Shown one piece after another: positions 44,872 to 56,396 of a stretch of 64,000 bases of DNA; position 1 is the first letter of the stretch, and the number at the start of each line of letters is the position of its first letter. The notes beneath the pieces were generated by a model. It was given only the letters and a program-made list of their open reading frames with translations, was not told where the DNA came from and made no database searches. The stretch comes from Phoma sp. XZ068 (lineage: Eukaryota; Ascomycota; Dothideomycetes; Pleosporales; Didymellaceae). The stretch lies in assembly GCA_004835665.1 (NCBI GenBank), contig RBKR01000026.1, positions 1 through 64,000 on the forward strand. Reading direction: 5' to 3'. Position numbers and translations under genes: made by a program.

Positions 44872-45657
44872 ATGTCAGCACCTGAACAAGCGCAAAGAGA
44901 CTACGACGATTCCGCAGCCGTATACGATGACTACAATCTACTACCATCTGGTCATCTTGAATCAGAACTGATAAAAATCGCCTTGGGCGATTGTACCAAT
45001 CTAAGTGTTTTGGACCTAGGTGGAGGTACCGGACTGCATGCACGCGAGGCAATCGAGCTGGGAGCATCACTTGTAGACGTTATCGATGTTTCCAGTAAAA
45101 TGCTGGAAGTTGGAAGGAGTCGCCAAGAAGGATTGAATAGTGCGGGTTCGCCCAGAGTACGATTTTTCCAAGGGGATGTATCGAAACCGCTTTCACATCT
45201 GCCACTGCAAGAGGAGGGTTATGACATTGTCATGGGTAACTGGATACTCAGCTTTGCTGATAGTATTGAGGTGGTGGAGAGCATGTTCAGGAACATTACC
45301 AATCACCTTAAACCTGGTGGTCGCTTCATTGGTGTCCGCGATGCAGACCCATGGAGTCCTGCATTGGAGAGCCGTAAATATGGAGGTTACTGCGAGTGGA
45401 TGAAAGAGATACCTGGTGGGATACAATACCTCTGTGTTCTGAACAGCAATCCTCCGATCAAGTTTGTAAGTTCATCGATGGAGACCATCTACTCAGGTTC
45501 TACTGAAATGTACGAGAAGTTTGGATTGACTGATGTTTCTATCGTACCATATGAAAAGGCTGAAATGGTGGAGAACAATCGAGACTTTTGGCAAGCATTC
45601 TTAGACAGACCTTTTCTTGCTGTTGTTCACGCTAAAATGAGCAACAGGGCTGAATAG
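44872..45657 (+). CDS. SAM-dependent methyltransferase, class I fold
   Basis: Single exon, 261 aa, ATG at 44872. Motif I VLDLGGGTG at residues 46-54 binds SAM, followed by VIDVSSKML (acidic residue after strand 2), RFFQGDVSKP, YDIVMGNWILSFA (motif for strand 4) and LKPGGRFIGV (post-motif). These are standard for small-molecule methyltransferases of the UbiE/arsenite-like group. The substrate is not deducible. It is convergent with an AsaB/GA4-desaturase-like oxygenase 48 bases away. Both types occur in fungal secondary metabolism, so the two may act in one small pathway, but no core synthase is visible in the window. Confidence 0.9.
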   Translation: MSAPEQAQRDYDDSAAVYDDYNLLPSGHLESELIKIALGDCTNLSVLDLGGGTGLHAREAIELGASLVDVIDVSSKMLEVGRSRQEGLNSAGSPRVRFFQGDVSKPLSHLPLQEEGYDIVMGNWILSFADSIEVVESMFRNITNHLKPGGRFIGVRDADPWSPALESRKYGGYCEWMKEIPGGIQYLCVLNSNPPIKFVSSSMETIYSGSTEMYEKFGLTDVSIVPYEKAEMVENNRDFWQAFLDRPFLAVVHAKMSNRAE

Positions 45658-45705
45658 TCAAGAATAATGAAAACAGAAAGCCAATTAATCAACCAAGCGA
45701 CCTCG

Positions 45706-46683
45706 TTATGTTTCCCCTGACCCGTAAAATACAAAGGCTCTCACTTCAATACTCTGTCGCGGATCCCCTGAGCCTGATTCACCAAGATCAAAAGCACAAT
45801 GTGGTACAGCCAAATCTTGACCACTCTGGGAGTCATATCCCGCAAATATTGCAATCTCTGTCTCCGACTGATCAGGGATATAGTACCAAGCATGGTTGGG
45901 GTTGTGCAAAACTTGATACACTTCGTTTGCCACTGTCGGGAACACTTCGTCGACGCAAAGAAGATCGGTAGACGGGTTCATGCTCGTTGCATCGCAGTAC
46001 GCCATTGGGTAGTCTCGAAGGGGTCCATTTAGAGGTTTCCATGCACTTATAAAACATCAGCTAGCAATGATTGAGAGTCCTTCGAGACTCACTTCACTAT
46101 CTGGAAAGGACGGCTCCTGAACTCTTCCGTGCGATCCTTGAAGTACTTTTGCACTCGTCCTTTGATCTCGTCTGTGGTATAATCTACGGTTCTCAGACCA
46201 ATTTTGCATGGACCTGAAGTTGTGCAACCTACCAATATGAGCAGACAGCGCCGGTTGAGGGGACTTGTCTTTTCCCTTGGGCTGAAACGGAAAGCCTGCT
46301 TCTCGTTTCCTGATCATGTAGTCGAATATGTATACTTCTTCGGCGCCTAGCGTCTCGCGGAGGCAGGCATGGACTTGAGGAAGATAGCACTCTTCAACTT
46401 TCGACTCATCGTCAAAGTCCTCCTTTGGCATGCATTCATGCAGATCGGTCATCGTTATGCCATTCTCCTGGAAGCTTAGGTCCGCACTTCTCAAATTACG
46501 AATCTTTATACCTGGGTAGTAGTCGATGACGAAATTGCTCTTCGGAACACCTGGTGGTGGATCGTAGTTCAAGACGTACGCCTTCTCGTCCTTTAAAGCA
46601 TTGTTGTCAGCTCGAGCATATCTGATTGTTTGGATGGTATCCTCAGGATCATTTAACGGATCTCTGTGTCCTAGGAGTGGCAT
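45706..46683 (-). CDS. AsaB/GA4-desaturase-like non-heme iron oxygenase
   Basis: Three exons, 46683-46233, 46183-46093 and 46045-45706, with introns of 49 bp (GTAGGT...CGTAG) and 47 bp (GTGAGT...ATAAG); 293 aa, frame closes. The fold matches the fungal hydroxylase/desaturase family of AsaB, NvfI and CmcJ. A probable iron triad is visible: H149 and D151 in SAHIDYT and H263 in VPHCAF, with R283 in SIEVRAFVFY for 2-oxoglutarate. Other family features are VPKSNFVIDYYPG, EVYIFDYMIRKR and VWKPLNGPLRDYPMAYCDA-like sequence (here NAWKPL). Members oxidise or desaturate secondary metabolites in the cytosol. Substrate unknown. Convergent with the methyltransferase next to it. Confidence 0.88.
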
Positions 46684-47372
46684 GATGATGGATTATTGTA
46701 GATTGGAAGATAAGAGCGCGAAGAAGTGCAGTGTACTTAATCAGTACTTGAAATTCGGGGCTGCAAAAGACCCTGATATCTTTCCAAGCACCACTCACAC
46801 GGAAGGGCAGTGGGGGCAAACCACCACGACGATACAGTACAATGATTATGATTGACCTGAGACCTTTTCCAACCTGCAAATAGCTTAGTTTCCAAGAGAA
46901 GCGATAACGTCATGAACGAGTGTCGGCATTGATTGGCTCATACACCAGAATCGGCAACCTATCTGCCACCCCAAGATGCGGGTACGTGCGCCCAGATGTC
47001 GAGAGCCAGTAGGATGTTTACACATACTCAACTACAGTGCCAGCTGATGCGGGGTATATGTGTTTATGGAGACCTTTGAACTGGTATCAATCTATCATAC
47101 GCTCATAACTGAACGGCTTCGTCAGTGCCTGTAAGCACATTGATTGAAATGTGCTCAAGGTCGGTAAACTTTTCCTAAACAATACATGAGCCTTATGCAG
47201 CTCTTTCCTCATCTAAACATGATGCATCTCTTGGCGATAGTAAACAAAAAGACATATGATACTCCATCACTCTCGAAGAAGTTAAAAGGGCGGCAACTCT
47301 GCTCCTAAAATTGAAACAAATCAGTTTCATCCAACCTCAACCAAGCCTCTCTTGAAACTTCCTTATCGAACA
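46684..47372. other. intergenic, no gene recognised
   Basis: Upstream of the oxygenase gene. Nothing recognised. Confidence 0.55.
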
Positions 47373-47588
47373 ATGCCTTCTGCCGCCTCTTCCAAAAATC
47401 AGCCATGGAAGGCATTTTGGCCTCCTCAGGAAAACGCCGCGGCTCAGGTTGAGCTTACTCCCGAAGAGATGGATCTTCAGCGATCCTACGGTACCCATGC
47501 ATCCAACACCAAGGGCAAGATCTTTGCCATTGACAACAAGCCAAAGTGTAGGCACCCAAATGAGATACTTTTATTAGCAAGGCCCTGA
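47373..47588 (+). CDS. small hypothetical open frame
   Basis: 71 codons from ATG at 47373 (MPSAASSKNQPWKAFWPPQE), then hydrophilic sequence with VELTPEEMDLQRSYGTHAS and GKIFAIDNKPK. Composition and codon use look coding, but the end (CRHPNEILLLARP) is less so. The true gene may splice near 47,545 (GTAGGC) to an exon I cannot identify, or be a fragment. No signal peptide and no known domain. Confidence 0.35.
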   Translation: MPSAASSKNQPWKAFWPPQENAAAQVELTPEEMDLQRSYGTHASNTKGKIFAIDNKPKCRHPNEILLLARP

Positions 47589-48797
47589 CTCTGGCCAGCC
47601 AACTAAGTAGATAGACTGTCTCACTTGATACGAGTACTTCCCGCGTAAAACATTGCGCTTCCCTCGAGCCCAAACTATGCACGCGAAGATGGAGTCACAG
47701 GGTACCAAGCTCCTTAGCTCAATTAGCACCCTACAATTAAACTTGTAACTTCCGAAGCAGGTCGAAAGTGCCCATATGCGGTGTGAAATAATGTGAAGCA
47801 GTATAATGTGATATCTACTCTGCGTTCAATAACGGAATCTTTTGAACAACTTGCACGAATTTGATAACCATGCTCTAGATTCGGTGGTCTTAGAGTCGGG
47901 TTCACCCTTAGGTTCTCGGTGGTCGTTCGCCCTTTGCTACAATTACGAGATGGAACTTGGTTGAAAGTCGACAGTAGGCAACCAAAACGAGGTTGCCCAG
48001 CGTTCTTGACCTGCCTTTGAAATTTTGGTAACGTAAGTAGCTCCCTGAATACGATCCATGATCGTGTATGTTTATTTTGTAATGTATACTTGAAACTTAC
48101 GTCGCTGCTGGTACTATCAGCGTACCGTAAAATCCTTAGTGACCCTTTCTTCTTCTTGGAGCTGTTAACTGGTACTGTCTCGCTAGTCAGACAGTGTTCA
48201 GACTTCCCTCTTGTGAATGGCTTTTCGCGTCCAGGTTCTGTGCTTTTCTTTTGTGGCTATCAAGTCAGGCTTCAAAACTGAAACAAAACTAAGGCCCTCA
48301 TCGCTACACATGATGGCTTCGCCAAGCACATTTCTCGCTTGACAACCTTGAAAAGAAATCCTCCCTGCGAAGATGTTTGCGCAATAGGCTAGGGAACACG
48401 GGCCGCGGGGGCAATGCAACCCTTGGCCGCCTTTGTCTCGGCAGTCTACCGATAGCTATACCAGTGTTGGCGATTAATTTGCGCAAACTTGCTTATCTGC
48501 ATGCAGGCTAGTCCCGACTTATGGTTCTTGCATCCACCTCCTGCAAGCGACTGCTCGCAGGATGGACAATGGGGTCTGGCAGCCTGGGTTTCACAAAAAT
48601 CGACGGTTGCAATAATTGCTCATAATCTGCTCATTAATGTTCAGCTACTCATTGGACAAGATTATCTAGGTAGTGGCGTGGCGCTCGCGCTACATCAGCC
48701 ACAGATCTTGCCTCAAAAATATCATCATACTTATCCACTGCATGATCCGCGTTCACACATTGCTCGACTTGATCAGACACCAGTTGTTCAAGAAACA
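47589..48797. other. intergenic region, no gene recognised
   Basis: About 1.2 kb upstream of the ferric reductase. In-frame openings continue upstream of its ATG but are not supported as coding. Confidence 0.5.
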
Positions 48798-50942
48798 ATG
48801 AAGTTATCGGTTCTGCTCGCTTTTCTTGCGGCAATTCCTGCTGCGCACTCACACTTGGCATCTCTTAAGTTTCCCGGCTACGGTTTTTCTTGGTACGACC
48901 CTAACTGCGGATTTTCTTGTTACAATGCAGTATCTGGTGCAACTCTCTCATGCCCTACCATGGACGAGTCCGGCGGTCACTCTCATGGCGACATGTCAGG
49001 AACTTCGCCAGATTGTCAAGCACAGAACAAGCCATTCTTAACCACGGTAGCTTACTGCATGAGCACAAGATGCGGTGATTCAAATGTCCCTGTCTGGAAA
49101 AGGGAACAGTTCTGGGAAACAAAGATGATCGGCAGTGGTATGGTGCAGCCTGACTTGACTTACTCTGAGTCGCTCGCAGCACTCGGCAACTCCACACCGA
49201 GCACGTTCTACAACGCAAGTTCGAAAGCAATAATGGACAGGACCGTGGTGATTAGCGATGCCGACTACGACAAACAATTTAACTTCAATCAAAATTTCGA
49301 CTACCTTGAAATGCTACAAGCAAGATATGCGTAAGTGCATCCACGGCGACGCGAGGAAGACTTATGCTAACGGAATTTCAGAATCGTCCTCGTCGTCCTT
49401 GGATTTGGCATTCCGATCCTGTGCACCCTGCTGCTAAAGCTACCATACATTACCGGAGTTATCGACAAGCTCAAACCATATCTCGTCTACCCTTCTCTAA
49501 TTGGTTCATACCAAGTTCGCCCCCTACCATGGCTCATTGGAAATGCACCGACTGTTGGGCAAGCCATCTACATATTCGTATTTTTCTGCCTGAACGTCAT
49601 TCTCAGCGCGGTCAATTACGATAGTAGCCAGCCCCATCCTTGGTATTTCAAGCCGCGAGAAGAGATGCTTTCGTATATCGGGTACCGTACCGGACACATT
49701 GCATACGCTTTGCTGCCGCTTGTCATTCTGTTCTCCAGTCGCAACAACTTTTTGCTCTGGGTGACAAACTGGTCTCATAGCACATACATCCTGCTACACC
49801 GCTGGGTTGCTCGTATTTTTGCCATCCAGGCCATCATTCACAGTATTTTGCTCTTACTAGAATACCAAGGGAATGGGACCTACACCGCGGAGTCCGTCAA
49901 GCCGTATTGGTCATGGGGTATTGTCGCAACAGTATTGACATGCGCGATGCTCGTTCTTAGTATCCTATACTTCCGCCGCATTGCATACGAACTGTTCCTC
50001 GTCGTCCACATACTTTTTGCTATCTTGGTCATTGTAGGTTGCTGGTACCACGTAGTGCTGAAATGGGGCTACAATTTCTACGACAATTGGTTGTTTGCTG
50101 CTATAGCAGTGTGGTTCTTCGATCGGGCTATCCGTCTGATGCGGGTCCTCAAAAACGGGCTGCGATATGCCACCGTCACAGAGATTGCAGGCCAATACGT
50201 CCGCGTGGATGTTCCTGGAGTACGATGGGCTAGCACACCAGGACAAATTGGTTACGTGGGCTTTCCAAGACTACACCTGACCAGACCATGGGAAAATCAT
50301 CCTTTCTCAATCATTCCTACTGCATTGTTTCGGAGCTACAGGCATGCGCTTGCGTCGGATCACTCAAGCAGCTCGATTTCTGAGAAAGGTACCGAAGCAG
50401 GGTTGTCCGGAGGCGATAAAACAACAGCTGACCCTGTTGTCACTAACGTTACAACCCCAAGTACCACAGCGGGCGTCTCCTTTATTATCAAGAAGAAGTC
50501 TGGCATGACCAAACTGCTAAGCAAGAGTTCCCGGGTACTCACTATCCTTGATGGGCCCTACCCACACTCATCCAGCACTGACGCCCTCAAAGCTGATCGT
50601 TTACTCTTGATCGGTGGCGGCATCGGGATCACCGGGCTTCTTACCTGGACGCAATCCCATCCTAACGTTAAATTAGCCTGGAGTGTAAATTCCCAGGCCG
50701 AAGCGCTTGTCGACGAGGTGTCCCACGTCCTCGATAACCTCACAGACAAGGAAGTCATAATCGGACAACGATTCGACATCAAGGCGCTCATTCAAAGAGA
50801 AGTTGAGGCTGGTCATCAGAAGGTTAGCGTTGTAGTTTGTGGTCCTGCGGGAATGTGTGATACAACAAGAGAGATTGTTTCTGGGATGGGTAGAGGGACT
50901 AAGACTATTTTCCAGCTCCATGTGGAGGCATTTTCCTACTAA
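48798..50942 (+). CDS. ferric reductase transmembrane component (FRE family)
   Basis: Exons 48798-49330 and 49382-50942, 51-bp GTAAGT...TTCAG intron; 697 aa, in frame. Signal peptide MKLSVLLAFLAAIPAAHS, then an extracellular domain with six cysteines (PNCGFSC, LSC, PDC, AYC, TRC) typical of filamentous-fungal FRE proteins. Membrane helices follow (IVLVVLGFGIPILCTLLL, AIYIFVFFCLNVIL and others), with heme-binding histidines in TGHIA, LLHRWVA, IIHSI and VVHIL. HPFSI marks the FAD site. GGGIGITG and CGPAGMC form the NADPH-binding fold. The protein passes electrons from cytosolic NADPH to extracellular Fe(III) for iron uptake. The upstream open frame was ignored because the ATG at 48798 starts the signal peptide. 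Confidence 0.95.
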
Positions 50943-51507
50943 TCTATTGTAACTGTTAGTGCTAATACGATAATGACAAGGATAAAGACAAGGTTCCTCA
51001 AGGTAGCGTGCGGGCTGAGCCTCGATCAGGCCTCGAAAATGAAGATGCTCATGCTCGGCCTACCGGATTAGTTCCATTACCAATACAGCAAGCTTGCAAC
51101 ACCGTTCAGGGTTTTGAACGCACTCGAACACTTTGTCACTGCCACATTTGAAAGATGCCTGTAGGAAGGCTAGCTGCGGCAGCCGAGCAGAGTTTTAGTT
51201 GGTAAGGAATTCACGCTCTCAGCCTACGCACCTTGATTTGTTCACTACTGCAACCTATATCGGTACAAATCCCGAGTCACACGAACATTGTTCGTGATGG
51301 GGCTGCAAATATCACTGTCGTTAGAAATGACAAGATCGCACGTTACTGGGACTATCTTGACGTAAGCAGTGTTTTTCATGTGGGTACTATTGCACGCAGA
51401 CAGAAGTGGTCATGAAACAGAATGCAGTCTTTCAATAATGAAAAAAATCAATACAATCATTGCTATTCATTTTTTGCGAGTTCTACTCAACACAGCATGC
51501 CCCGAGA
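50943..51507. other. intergenic, shared 3' region
   Basis: Between the convergent ferric reductase and pectin methylesterase. Nothing recognised. Confidence 0.6.
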
Positions 51508-52766
51508 CTATCGTTCGGGATCTCTGTCGATCCACACGGTGTTACCAAAGTTGCTGGTAAAAGGGTATTGGAAGACCTTGTCGACTGTCGAATATGGCTC
51601 GTACTGCTTATTGTTCATAACAATAGTAACCTTCCCTTCGGCTCTTCCAGTAGCGTTGAAACCAGGTCCGTGAGTCTTGTACTCGGCCATTGTCGTGTTA
51701 GCATTGACACGGGGCTCGGAAGTGCTCCACTCGATGTAGCCGCTGGGCTTAATCGAGTCGTCGAGGAAAGTGTTTGCAAAGATGGAGCGGTGCAGAGCGT
51801 TCCAGGGTCGACCAAGCGCACACTTTCCAGTTAAGGCGAGCGACTCATTCGCCTTTTTTACCTTGGAATCGTGGATATAGACTCCCTAGCGCTAGTCAGC
51901 ATTGTGGAAATTATGGCGCATCATATCGCATACATATTTATTGACGAATGTCGTGTTAGTACCCTTCCAGGCCGTGATACCTCCGCCGCAGTTTCGTAGG
52001 GTTACCAGACTGGACTGAATCCAGGCCGTGCCAAATCCATAGAAGAAGTCAGTCTGCCCAGCAATTTCGTTCTTGTAAAAGTACGCATTGCCAAGTTTGC
52101 CAATGTACACCTAAAGCCAATGTTAGGCACGCATAATATAAACCGGGAGAATCCAATACTTACTGTGTCCTGATACGAGTAGAACCCGCAGAAGTAGAAA
52201 CCAGTATTCGCATAGCTCACAGAAACAGCAAGTGATGGACCAGCTGAGTACGGCCTGTAGTCATTGACAAAATTCAGATTGTATGCTCTGAAGTCAATGT
52301 TACCAAATGGTGTATCAGCTGGAACGGGGTTTCCAGTAGGTCCACTGCCGGTCGTGCTGGAATTGAATGTGGGTGCTACTGTCAGCGTAGATGTGTAGGC
52401 ATTGTCGATGTTTGGTGTGATGCCGCTTCCGGTAGCATTATGCCAGATGATGTTGACTGTATTCTTGCGCTGCTCGTTCGGATGCTCCGTCTGGCCAAAT
52501 AAATATACTGGGCCTGGGCGGGTGACGTTAACCTGTTCAGTATAGTTGCCAGGAAGGACGAGGATATGAGAAGCGTCTGTATTATTCGGTAGACTCAAGA
52601 TAGCAGACTGAACAGTGGCGTATGTCTGGCCAGGACCGACGAGTAATGTGTTCTTGGGGCAGCCATCCAGAGGGTTTCTGGTAGGCTGTTGGCATGCTTT
52701 GCGGTTGACTGCTGACAACGCTGAGCATGCCTCGAGAAGCGAAGCAAATACGAAGCTAAGACGCAT
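51508..52766 (-). CDS. secreted pectin methylesterase, carbohydrate esterase family 8
   Basis: Three exons, 52766-52164, 52110-51934 and 51885-51508, introns 53 bp (GTAAGT...TTTAG) and 48 bp (GTATGC...CTAG with TGCTGAC branch site); 385 aa, frame closes. Signal peptide MRLSFVFASLLEACSALS. CE8 signatures: the first catalytic Asp in SYQDT, the second in GQTDFFYGFGTAW, and GRPWN near the C-terminus with the Arg. Several N-glycosylation sites are present. The enzyme removes methyl esters from homogalacturonan, making substrate for the pectate lyase and polygalacturonase in this window. Two in-frame TAG codons near 51,887-51,895 lie inside the second intron, so the gene is intact. Confidence 0.95.
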
Positions 52767-54510
52767 CCTGAGGTTATAGCCCTGTGTATAGAAAGCTGTT
52801 CAGGCGCAAGGAATCGTTAAATCACTGATATGATGCAAACAATATGTTAAATGTCTGGGCATAGCGTCTTATATAGCCCGAAGATGTTTGTTCTAGTGGG
52901 AATATTGCAGCTACAACATTGCATTAACGGGAAAACTGGAGCATGGGTACTCGGTGTCTATCATGCCCGCTGGTTGGAAGCGCAAAGCAATCTCCTGAAA
53001 GTCTGCAAACCTGCCGCCCCTTGAGCCGCGGAAAACAAACGTGCGACTCACGATCCGGTGAATAGTCCAATCAAACACCCCAAGATGTTGACCGAACGCG
53101 GGGTGTGGCTTGATACTCCACATCGTGATTCCTGGAGATTGTGGGGAGTGTGGGTGAAGATGATCCACCAATGAGGTGTTGAGCCAAAAGGCACCCGGTT
53201 TGGCCGAACCGAGATGAGTGCGAGGCATATTTCGCATCCATTATCTATGTGAGTACTGTCATCTGTCCTGGAGGCCGAGTAAAATTCATGACAGCCACCA
53301 TCCCGTTCCTGCGTTGTGGCTGCCGTCCCGCGGGTCAAGCTTTATAGTATGGCGTGCGCGCAAAGCTTGACAATTTTATTATTTTGTAGCCGATGGGAGC
53401 CACCTCGCCATGGCCGTAAAGAATCGATTATAAGCTAAGTTCAGTGGCTATGCTTCCTCATTTGCGTACTTGCAGGTCGCTCTGAGGTCGCAGGCGTGCG
53501 AGTTTTCGTTCATGGATCACATGGGCAGAGCGGGACATGCTCTGGCCACCAACGTATGGTATATTGAGGGCAGACAAATAAGGAAAAGAGGTAACTATAC
53601 GTCACTTTCGTTATCTTGTGGAATAAATTCCATCGGTCTTCAATGAAGAGCGATTGTGCAAATGTGAAGAGTTGGACATGGCTAGCGCGATTTCTCAAAC
53701 AAGCGGAAGCACGTGGAGAAGGCGGGAGGGTGCACGTGGAGAAAGCGCAAGGGTGCGCCCAGACGCCAAACACACCCGCTGGTGAGCTCACGCGTCTTCA
53801 AGTTGCAGTGAGATGGTGATGGGTGTCGAGCTATTGCGACACCAAGGCGATTGCTTGGCAACGTTCCGCTGCTTCCACAAACGCTTCGGAAGGACTCGAG
53901 CACCTTCCTCTGGTGTACCGAGCTCCTATCTCGAACAATTGTGTCGCGGACGACAAGCAATTGCCACAGCCACCAACAAAGTTTTCTGTCCAGACATTGC
54001 CATACTTCATACCTGCCAAGATGCCCTATGCGCTTTTACGGTAGAACGAATTACGCCGAGCAATCACGACATCGGAGCTGATCACTTTGCGCACCGCTCA
54101 GAGCGCATACCAAGAGAGCTTCACCAAAGCATTTGCTTGACCTTCCTGATTGGGTATTTTCCAACCACTCAGCGCTGATAAAACATTCCGACTGTTTGGC
54201 TGCCATGTAACCCAAGCCTTAAAACGTCAATCCGTCTGCCGATCGCGAGATGTAGGCGTTCTACGCAGAGACCATGCAGCCTGAAGAAGGATCATTCAAT
54301 CGATCTTCGAGAGAAAAGCACGCAATGGCAGGTATGTATATGACCCCAGTCCAATCTCAAGAACTTCTAGAAAGTGTAGCGCATCCGCTCCACTGGTTCC
54401 CACTTACAGCCCACCCACTGCACAACGGCTGCACTAGCGTCACGACTTTGTTTTGACCTCTGCTGTACCACAGGTACCTTGCAGGGCTTTGAAGAACGAC
54501 AGGACGCAGT
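52767..54510. other. 1.7 kb intergenic region, no gene recognised
   Basis: Short open frames on both strands without domains. The divergent promoters of the esterase and permease genes lie at its two ends. Confidence 0.55.
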
Positions 54511-56168
54511 ATGACTACGAAATTCGAGGAAGAAGACCGCAAGGTCGCGCGTGAAATCGATCACGAAGCCTCGCCTCCACCGCCAGGCTATGCGGAGGAT
54601 CATGTCAGCGTTCAAACAGACCAAGCCTTTGTTTACGATGACAGTCAGAAGTTGGGCTATACTGCTACTGTTTTCGTCATCTTGAACAAGATGATCGGTA
54701 CTGGAAGTAGGTGAAATTCTGCAATTACGATAGCACAGGTCTGACAAAAGCTTCAGTCTTCTCTACCCCATCTGGTATTTTTGCAGTGTCCGGTTCAGTC
54801 GGCGTCTCACTCTTTCTATGGATCATTGGCGGCATCCTCACTTTCGCTGGTCTGTCAGTATTCATCGAATTTGGTCTTGCCATTCCTCGCTCGGGAGGTG
54901 AAAAGAACTACCTGGAACGAGTATACCGACACCCGAAATACGTTGCAACTTGCGTCCTCGCAGCTCAAATGCTCCTGCTCGGATTCTCGTCTGGTAACGC
55001 CCTGGCCTTTGGACGCTATTGCTTGTTGGCCTCCGGCAGCACCGTCGACGGATGGGTCGCTCGCGGTATTGCAATTGCGTGCATCACCTTCTCCGTCACA
55101 CTACATTCGGTTGCGCCCAAGTGGGGGATTCGCTTGTTCAACGTACTTGGAGTGTTCAAGGTCTTCATTCTGTTGTTCATCGTCTTCTCGGGCTTCGCTG
55201 CTCTTGCTGGACACCGCAGGGTCCCCAACCCACACAACTTCGACAATGCGTTCAAGCTTAACGTTGGTGAAGGTTACGGTGGAGGCGGTGCGTACGAGTA
55301 TTGCCAAGCACTGCTCCGGATCATCTACTCATACAAAGGCTGGGAGAACGCCAACTACGTACTAGGCGAGATCAAGAACCCCAAGAAGACGCTTACTTGG
55401 GCGGCACCTCTCGCAATTGGTGGCACTACAATTCTCTACGTACTTGCGAACGTTGCCTACTTTGCCGCCATCTCAAAGGAAGATTTGGCTGGAAGTGAAG
55501 CCATCGTTGCAGGCGTATTCTTCCGCAATGTCTTTGGTGACAGTGCTGGAGCTCGCAGCCTTCCTGCTTTTGTCGCGCTCAGCAACCTTGGTAATGTTCT
55601 CGCAGTCAGCTTTGCCCACGCACGTCTGAACCAAGAGTTCGCAAAGGAAGGCCTCTTGCCTTTTAGCAAGTTTTGGGCGTCCATGAGACCTTTCAACGCT
55701 CCGGCACCCGCTCTCTTTCTACACTGGCTCATCACTGTTATCGTCCTTGTTGCTCCTCCAGCCGGTCCCGCGTACAACTTCATCACCGATCTGTACACCT
55801 ACCCTGGAGCATGGATCAATGGTTTTGTCACTGCCGGTCTTATCTACCTCCACTACTCTAAGAAAGAACGCTGGGAGTCGCCTTGGCACACATACCTCCC
55901 AGTCGCTGTCCTCTATCTCGCTGCAAACATCTTTCTGGCCCTCGTACCTTTCATCCCGCCATCCGGCCCCTGGAACGCGGACGGCTACCCGTACTACGTC
56001 TTTCCGATCGTTGGCGTCGGTGTCTTGCTGCTTGGTGTATTCTACTGGTTCTGCTGGACCAAGGTATGGCCTAAGCTGGGAGGGTACAAGATTGTTGCAC
56101 AACGACACGAAGATGCACAAGGCATTGAGCACGTGCGATACGTGAAGGTGTACAATAAACACGAATAA
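54511..56168 (+). CDS. amino-acid permease, methionine-permease (MUP1)-like
   Basis: Exons 54511-54706 and 54757-56168, 50-bp GTAGGT...TTCAG intron; 535 aa, in frame. The hydrophilic N-terminus is acidic (KFEEEDRKVAREIDHEA), then the first helix LGYTATVFVILNKMIGTG continues across the splice as IFSTPSGIF, the G-T-G-I-F-x-T-P signature of APC/LAT carriers. About twelve membrane helices are visible (LFLWIIGGILTFAGL, CVLAAQMLLLGFSSGNALAF, VFKVFILLFIVFSGFAALAG and others). SYKGWENANYVLGEIKNPKK is the conserved loop of the MUP group. It probably imports methionine or other neutral amino acids at the plasma membrane. The exact substrate is inferred from family resemblance. Confidence 0.92.
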
Positions 56169-56396
56169 GTTGACACGTGTTTATTTTCTGTCTACTTACT
56201 CGGCATCTTAGGAGACGTATGCTAGGGGTAAGGTGATGCCCACTTGTATTGTACAGTATGAATACTAGTGGTCTACTTTAGCTTTTTTACAATCGAACGA
56301 AAGGCTGCCAAATCTAACATTAATATTACATTCAAATCACATGCGAAGTATGTTTTCCAGGCTTCCCAAGTATCACGAGCAAAGAACATCTTATAA
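56169..56396. other. intergenic, no feature seen
   Basis: Shared 3' region of the permease gene and the small zinc-binding protein gene. Confidence 0.6.

Noticed and set aside
51887..51895. Two in-frame TAG codons in the pectin methylesterase, suggesting a pseudogene
   Set aside because: They lie inside a good 48-bp intron (GTATGC donor, TGCTGAC branch site, TAG acceptor), and splicing restores a continuous family-typical protein.
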